Positions 60,131-64,000 of a stretch of DNA of 64,000 bases are shown here, in pieces. Made by a program: the position numbers and the translations under genes. The stretch is from Eubacterium sp. CAG:180. GTDB taxonomy: Bacteria > Bacillota > Clostridia > Oscillospirales > Acutalibacteraceae. Position 1 is the stretch's first letter. Each line of letters starts with the position of its first letter. Below the pieces are notes generated by a model. That model searched no databases. It was not told the origin of the DNA and saw nothing but the letters and a program-made list of their open reading frames with translations. The stretch covers positions 109,090-173,089 of the forward strand of contig HF993136.1 in the NCBI GenBank assembly GCA_000432435.1, in the 5' to 3' direction.

Positions 60131-61153
60131 TTATTCGCCCTTCATATCAAGGAGCTTAACCTTGCCCTCATAGGATTCCTGAGAAACCTTGATAGAATCG
60201 GTTATAGCAGCCTCAATGTCGTCATCCTCAACGCCGAGGTCACGGGTGTACTTATCCGTTATGAAGAGATCATAGTCCATAATGTAGGGAAGCTGAAGCG
60301 GATCCATACCGGAATCAATGCCTCTCTTCTTATAATCTTTAACAATACCGTACATACCGAGCTTCATCATAAACGGAGGTATGCCGACAATCTTTCTGTT
60401 ATGCATTCCGCGAGCCTCATATACAATACCGAGGAATTTATCCCACTTCATATTGTACATGCTGATCGGAATAGCCTCAAAGCCTTTGGCACCCTCTTTA
60501 GTTGCGGCACCGGCAATAGCCTGACCAACCTGACGGCAAGTAAGCATTGCTGTGCCACCCTTCGGATAAAGGGTGAAAGGAAGCTTGTCCATACCGGAAA
60601 TCTGCTCAATAAGAACAGTCCAAACAGGTCTTCTGCCCGGCTGAGTACCGAATATGTAAGGAAGCTCAAGAACTGCTACGCTGAAGTTGTCATCGCAAGC
60701 CTTTTTACAAACATCTTCCTGAATAAGACGAGATTTGAAGTAGGGGTTTCTCTCTTCAAGATTCATATCAGGCTTGATTTTAGAAAGATATGAGAAGTAA
60801 GAACCAAGAACAACAGCTCTCTTAACGCCTGCTTTTTTGCAGAGCGGGAAGATTCTCTCAAGCGGAGCAATGTTGTATTTGTAGTAATAATCCATTACGG
60901 GCGCCGGGAATTCTTTTCTCTCGTCAACGCCTGCTGCGAAGATAAAGCAATCACAGCCTTCGAGCATCTGCTCAATTTCCTCATCCGTCTTCTTGTTGAT
61001 ATCGCCGAAAACGAGTTCCATTTCCTTCGGAATGGGAGCTCCCTCCGGAAGAGGCGGAAGAGCAACGCTCTTTACCTGGTGACCTCTCTTAATGAGAGTC
61101 GTGGCAGCTTCACAGCCGAGAAGGCCTGTACCGCCGATCATAAAGATTTTCAT
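60131..61153 (-). CDS. Extended SDR (NAD-dependent epimerase/dehydratase family)
   Basis: The 340-residue protein opens with the extended-SDR nucleotide loop 'MKIFMIGGTGLLGCEAA' and has 'CDCFIFAAGVDE' near residue 70 and the active-site segment 'LGSYFSYL' near 117. The usual Tyr-x3-Lys appears as 'NPYFKSRLIQED', a Tyr-x3-Arg, so catalysis may be altered or absent. AGGAG precedes the ATG. It lies 48 bp after the classical SDR gene on the same strand. The substrate is unknown; pairing with another SDR hints at a two-step redox conversion. Confidence 0.8.
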   Translation of the reverse strand: MKIFMIGGTGLLGCEAATTLIKRGHQVKSVALPPLPEGAPIPKEMELVFGDINKKTDEEIEQMLEGCDCFIFAAGVDERKEFPAPVMDYYYKYNIAPLERIFPLCKKAGVKRAVVLGSYFSYLSKIKPDMNLEERNPYFKSRLIQEDVCKKACDDNFSVAVLELPYIFGTQPGRRPVWTVLIEQISGMDKLPFTLYPKGGTAMLTCRQVGQAIAGAATKEGAKGFEAIPISMYNMKWDKFLGIVYEARGMHNRKIVGIPPFMMKLGMYGIVKDYKKRGIDSGMDPLQLPYIMDYDLFITDKYTRDLGVEDDDIEAAITDSIKVSQESYEGKVKLLDMKGE

Positions 61154-61201
61154 AGCAATTCTCCTGTCTAACTATATATTTTTGCTAAATTAAAAACTAA
61201 A

Positions 61202-62035
61202 TCAGTCCTTGAATACGGGGTCAAAGAGCGGAAGCTTTGAAATCTTCATAACGCTGCTGAAAATATGGCCGCCGAGTACCGGCATAAGTCTGCCGAAATA
61301 ATTCATAAATGCAGCGTCAAAGCCATGAACGCCGAGCGGACGTCTTGTTCTGATGTCATGCATTATCATCTTTACCATTCTGTCGCAGGAGGTGCTGACA
61401 GCATTGAGCATCTTCTGACCCTTTGCGTCGGAAGCATCCTGACTTCTGAATATATCTGTCTTTGTAAAGCCGGGGCAAACAATGCCGACATAGCATTTAC
61501 CGCGAAGCTCTTCTCTGAGTGATTCTGAAAGAGACTTAAGAGCAGCCTTACTTGCGGAATATACCGAAGTACCTGCAAGAGACATAAGAGAAGCCGAGCT
61601 ATCGATGTTGATGATTCCGGGAGTCTTTGACTTGAGAATCATCGGAAGAAGCGTATGTATCGAATAAACCGCCGAATAGAAATTGATATTCATAGCCTTT
61701 TCAATATCAGCCATTGAATAATGTTCAAATCTGTCGAACTTCGGCAAAATTCCCGCATTATTGACAAGTATGTCGGGATGAATGTCATTATCCTCAAGGT
61801 ACTTTGCAAAATCTATCCAATTTTGCTCAACCGATACGTCGAAAAGCTTATAGCTGAATTTTTCGGCATTGGGACCGAGCTCCTCAACTACCTTTTTCAT
61901 TTTTTCTTCACTGCGAGCGATACCGATAACGGTGCAACCATGATCAACGATAAGGGATTCGGCAATTCCCTTGCCCATACCGCCTGACGCGCCGGTTACG
62001 ATAACGGTCGTATTATTCATCCAATTTTGATCCAT
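61202..62035 (-). CDS. Classical short-chain dehydrogenase/reductase
   Basis: The 277-residue protein has the full SDR set: 'VTGASGGMGKGIAESL' near residue 13, 'DILVNNAGILPKF' near 88, the catalytic Ser in 'IINIDSSASLMSLAG' near 140, and 'YSASKAALKSL' near 159. It ends in a hydrophobic-basic tail ('MNYFGRLMPVLGGHIFSSVMKISKLP') that may touch the membrane. AAAGGAGAG precedes the ATG. It is the first gene of a two-gene operon with the extended SDR. Similar enzymes act on steroids, lipids or sugars; no substrate can be assigned. Confidence 0.88.
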   Translation of the reverse strand: MDQNWMNNTTVIVTGASGGMGKGIAESLIVDHGCTVIGIARSEEKMKKVVEELGPNAEKFSYKLFDVSVEQNWIDFAKYLEDNDIHPDILVNNAGILPKFDRFEHYSMADIEKAMNINFYSAVYSIHTLLPMILKSKTPGIINIDSSASLMSLAGTSVYSASKAALKSLSESLREELRGKCYVGIVCPGFTKTDIFRSQDASDAKGQKMLNAVSTSCDRMVKMIMHDIRTRRPLGVHGFDAAFMNYFGRLMPVLGGHIFSSVMKISKLPLFDPVFKD

Positions 62036-62174
62036 AACTCTCTCCTTTGGAATATTGAATTTTTATTCACTCGTATTATTGTAACTCAAAGGTAAATATA
62101 TTTCAATAGTTAGTTGTCTCAAAATTAACAAAAATATGCACAAATTTTAAAGTGTCGACGTATTTTTGTTAAAC

Positions 62175-63146
62175 TCAGTCCAAATCTACATCCTTTTTAT
62201 TATCGGAAAGTCCGTGATTATATATTTTTCGATTGTCAAGTGCCCAAAGCCGGCCGGAGAAATCATCCTCTTTAAGCGGTGTAATTGCCTCATGTATCTG
62301 ATATACTCTCGCATCCATAAGGTCAAGCTCAGAGAGAAGCTCTGCCTCAAGAAAGAGAGGTCTTACCGCTGCCCCGAATTCCGGCTCGCCGTGATGAGAC
62401 AAAATCATATGCTCAAGCAGCATTTCACGTTTTTTATCAGTTCCGAGCTTGTCGGCTGCCTCTCGTACCATCATAGCACCCATAACAAGGTGTCCTATAA
62501 GATTGCCCTCTACGGAATATCCGTTCGCAAGTCCTGTTTCCCCCACGTTAAACTCAAGGGTCTTGGCTATATCGTGGAGAATGGCACCCGACAACAAAAG
62601 ATCTTTATCCACAAACGGATAAACCTCGCATACGCCCTCGCAAAGCTTCACAATAGACAGAGTATGCATTAAAAGTCCACCGCGTATGGCATGGTGTAAC
62701 TTATATGCCGCCGGCCATTTCAAAAGCTTTTCTTTGTTTTCTGTAAAGATTGTACCGACAAGCTTTTTCAAATCCTCATCTGAAAAAGCGTTTATTGTCT
62801 CCGTGATCTTATTATACATATATTCGCCGGTGTACCCCGCGTGCCTGACATAATCGGTAATATCCACATTATCCTCGGGTGTTACTTTACGCATTTTTTC
62901 AACGCGAAGCTGATCGGCACCGTTATACTGTGATATTGTACCGCGAACCTTGACAAACATATCGGTTTCAAATTTTCCGTGTGTATTTTCATTGTAGTCC
63001 CAAAGCTTTGCGGAAATTTCGCCGTCGTTGTCGGAAAGAATCATATCAAGATATGCTCCGCCTCGTGAGCTTGTCTTTTTTTCACATTTTGTCAGTATTC
63101 CGAACCCGTCAACAAGGCCGTTATTGTTAAGCTTAGTAAAATTCAT
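62175..63146 (-). CDS. YhaM-type 3'-5' exoribonuclease
   Basis: The 323-residue protein joins an OB-fold nucleic-acid domain (about 1-100, 'LDMILSDNDGEISAKLWDYNENT') to an HD phosphohydrolase domain. That domain has 'HHAIRGGLLMHTLSIVKL' near residue 150, 'LLSGAILHDIAKTLEF' near 185, and 'LEHMILSHHGEPEFGAAVRPLFLEAELL' near 245, which supply the metal ligands. YhaM trims RNA and DNA 3' ends in Firmicutes. It overlaps the DUF308 gene end by four bases. Length fits the family (about 315). Confidence 0.92.
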   Translation of the reverse strand: MNFTKLNNNGLVDGFGILTKCEKKTSSRGGAYLDMILSDNDGEISAKLWDYNENTHGKFETDMFVKVRGTISQYNGADQLRVEKMRKVTPEDNVDITDYVRHAGYTGEYMYNKITETINAFSDEDLKKLVGTIFTENKEKLLKWPAAYKLHHAIRGGLLMHTLSIVKLCEGVCEVYPFVDKDLLLSGAILHDIAKTLEFNVGETGLANGYSVEGNLIGHLVMGAMMVREAADKLGTDKKREMLLEHMILSHHGEPEFGAAVRPLFLEAELLSELDLMDARVYQIHEAITPLKEDDFSGRLWALDNRKIYNHGLSDNKKDVDLD

Positions 63147-63751
63147 TTGTTTTCTCCGTTCTTCTCTTCCGTCTTTGCTTCGATAACATAATCGTCCTTT
63201 GTATCTTTAACAAACTTATTAAAGCTGTATGTGCCCCACATATCCATAACACCGTTGAAAACAAAGCAGATACCGATAAAGCGGAACGCAAACATAGCAG
63301 TTTCAAAAGGTCTTATCGCCATAATGAGTCCGAGCACAATCGCTACAACGGCGAAAAGCAGCGACAGCCACCACATCGGAAAATGATTGCGAGCAAGCAT
63401 TACGGCACGTTGGATATTGATAAGTCCGTCAATTATGGCGACTATACCGAAAATGAACGGAATTACAGAGTAAACAACGTCTTGCTTAAACATAAGGAAA
63501 ATGCCTATTGCGGCAATTATAATTCCGCTGACAAGAGTTATAGAAAACAGCGACGAAACAGAACGGCATGAAAAGAATTTAATTACGAGATAAATACCCG
63601 CAAGAACAAAAAGGCCGCCGAAAAGATAACATGCCACTTTAGCTATCTGCTCGGGAAAAATCATAAGAAGCATTCCCGTGACAAGATAAATTGCCGCCGA
63701 AGCAAAAAAGCTTGCCTTAAGGTTTTTAAAGAATTTTTCAAGTTGGGTCAT
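63143..63751 (-). CDS. HdeD/DUF308 membrane protein
   Basis: The 202-residue protein has six membrane helices in three similar pairs, such as 'ACYLFGGLFVLAGIYLVIKF', 'VIPFIFGIVAIIDGLINIQRA' and 'AFRFIGICFVFNGVMDMWGTY'. This is the DUF308 repeat pattern of HdeD-like proteins. It has a charged C-terminal tail. No activity is established. It is coupled to the yhaM-like gene by a four-base overlap. Confidence 0.87.
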   Translation of the reverse strand: MTQLEKFFKNLKASFFASAAIYLVTGMLLMIFPEQIAKVACYLFGGLFVLAGIYLVIKFFSCRSVSSLFSITLVSGIIIAAIGIFLMFKQDVVYSVIPFIFGIVAIIDGLINIQRAVMLARNHFPMWWLSLLFAVVAIVLGLIMAIRPFETAMFAFRFIGICFVFNGVMDMWGTYSFNKFVKDTKDDYVIEAKTEEKNGENK

Positions 63752-63765
63752 ATAAGCATCTCCTT

Positions 63766-64000
63766 TTAATATTTTAATGCCTTAGCATATTCGCGCGGAG
63801 TCACACCATACTCTCGTTTAAAGCAATATATGAAATAACTCTCGGAGCAAAATGACAAATAACAGCTTATCTCGCTGTAATCATATTTGCCATTGAGCAA
63901 TGATTTTGAAAGCTCCAATTTTTGTCTCAAAATAAAACGGCTGATATTCTGACCCGTCGTTTTTTTAAACAACGCGGAAAGATAATCCGGTGACAAAGAG
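63766..64000 (-). CDS. AraC-family regulator, C-terminal end (5' partial)
   Basis: The frame stays open to the window edge and gives the last 77 residues or so of an AraC/XylS protein. The second helix-turn-helix and family signature are clear ('SEISCYLSFCSESYFIYCFKREYGVTPREYAK'), preceded by part of the first ('LSALFKKTTGQNISRFILRQKLELSKSLL'). The sensor domain lies outside the window. It is 14 bp upstream of the DUF308 gene on the same strand, so they may share a transcript. Confidence 0.92.
   Translation of the reverse strand, partial: SLSPDYLSALFKKTTGQNISRFILRQKLELSKSLLNGKYDYSEISCYLSFCSESYFIYCFKREYGVTPREYAKALKY

Noticed and set aside
1..64000. Prophage, transposon, toxin-antitoxin or defence island
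   Set aside because: No integrase, transposase, phage structural gene, toxin pair, Cas gene or long direct repeats were seen; the accessory-looking parts are metabolic operons.

Overview
The window reads as chromosome of a low-to-medium GC, Gram-positive member of the Clostridia, most like an uncultured gut Oscillospirales/Ruminococcaceae-type anaerobe. The grounds are HprK, WhiA, RapZ, PyrR, PlsY, a SigH-like sigma factor, a Firmicutes-style 6S RNA, a CooC/2-hydroxyacyl-CoA-dehydratase type iron-sulfur locus, and cytoplasmic beta-mannosidase and alpha-fucosidase suited to glycan scavenging. No insertion sequence, prophage, integrase, CRISPR array or rRNA operon was seen. Most genes lie on the minus strand.

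Layout. 1-4.3 kb: the end of a propeller-like protein, plsY, a pyrR-uraA uracil unit behind a PyrR attenuator, and a LacX-type epimerase. 4.3-6.4 kb: an unassigned structured RNA of about 340 nt with its own consensus promoter and terminator, a DUF1292 gene, 6S RNA, a cytidylate-kinase-like gene and tRNA-Leu. 6.4-7.6 kb: an unknown membrane protein behind a promoter whose spacer is exactly ten AT dinucleotides. 7.7-12.4 kb: hprK-glcK-murB-rapZ-whiA without yvcK. 12.5-16.5 kb: an orphan gene, a GPH transporter, a LysR regulator and a DUF1275 protein. 16.5-21.7 kb: a tight six-gene operon made of a CooC-like ATPase, two 2-hydroxyacyl-CoA-dehydratase-family subunits, their ASKHA activase, a 51-residue membrane protein and a stand-alone protein resembling the middle part of acetyl-CoA synthase. 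21.8-28.1 kb: a GPH transporter with a long cytoplasmic tail, beta-mannosidase and alpha-fucosidase. 28.1-34.2 kb: housekeeping genes, tRNA-Pro, a membrane-anchored cohesin-like protein, a SigH-like factor, phosphohexomutase with a 34-residue membrane protein, and an FkbM methyltransferase. 34.2-44.9 kb: a PBP1A, pyrC-pyrF-carA-carB-pyrK-pyrD and ruvX. 45-48 kb: a BofC-tail-like protein and a large (alpha/alpha)6 glycosidase. 48.2-55.2 kb: a D-allose operon, alsA-alsC-alsE-alsK-alsB-rpiB, with a LacI-family regulator. 55.4-59.8 kb: an MMPL/RND exporter with a lipoprotein partner and a TetR regulator with two operators. 60.1-64 kb: two SDR enzymes, YhaM, a DUF308 protein and a partial AraC regulator.

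How the parts fit together. Sugar supply (als operon, epimerase, mannosidase, fucosidase, ROK kinase, phosphohexomutase) is paired with HprK-type carbon control. Pyrimidine supply has uracil uptake under UMP-sensing attenuation plus a de novo operon.

Two items stand out. First, CarA and CarB in the pyr operon have open, full-frame sequences but have lost catalytic residues in the glutaminase and in both ATP-grasp halves, while keeping the UMP-sensing C-terminal domain. This suggests a pseudo-synthetase. Second, the CooC/ACS-like/dehydratase-like/activase operon looks like an ATP-driven low-potential reductase with its own metal maturation and an unknown substrate. The unassigned RNA and the AT-repeat promoter are the next best leads. 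Family assignments come from motif recognition and recall of family sequences; no search was run.
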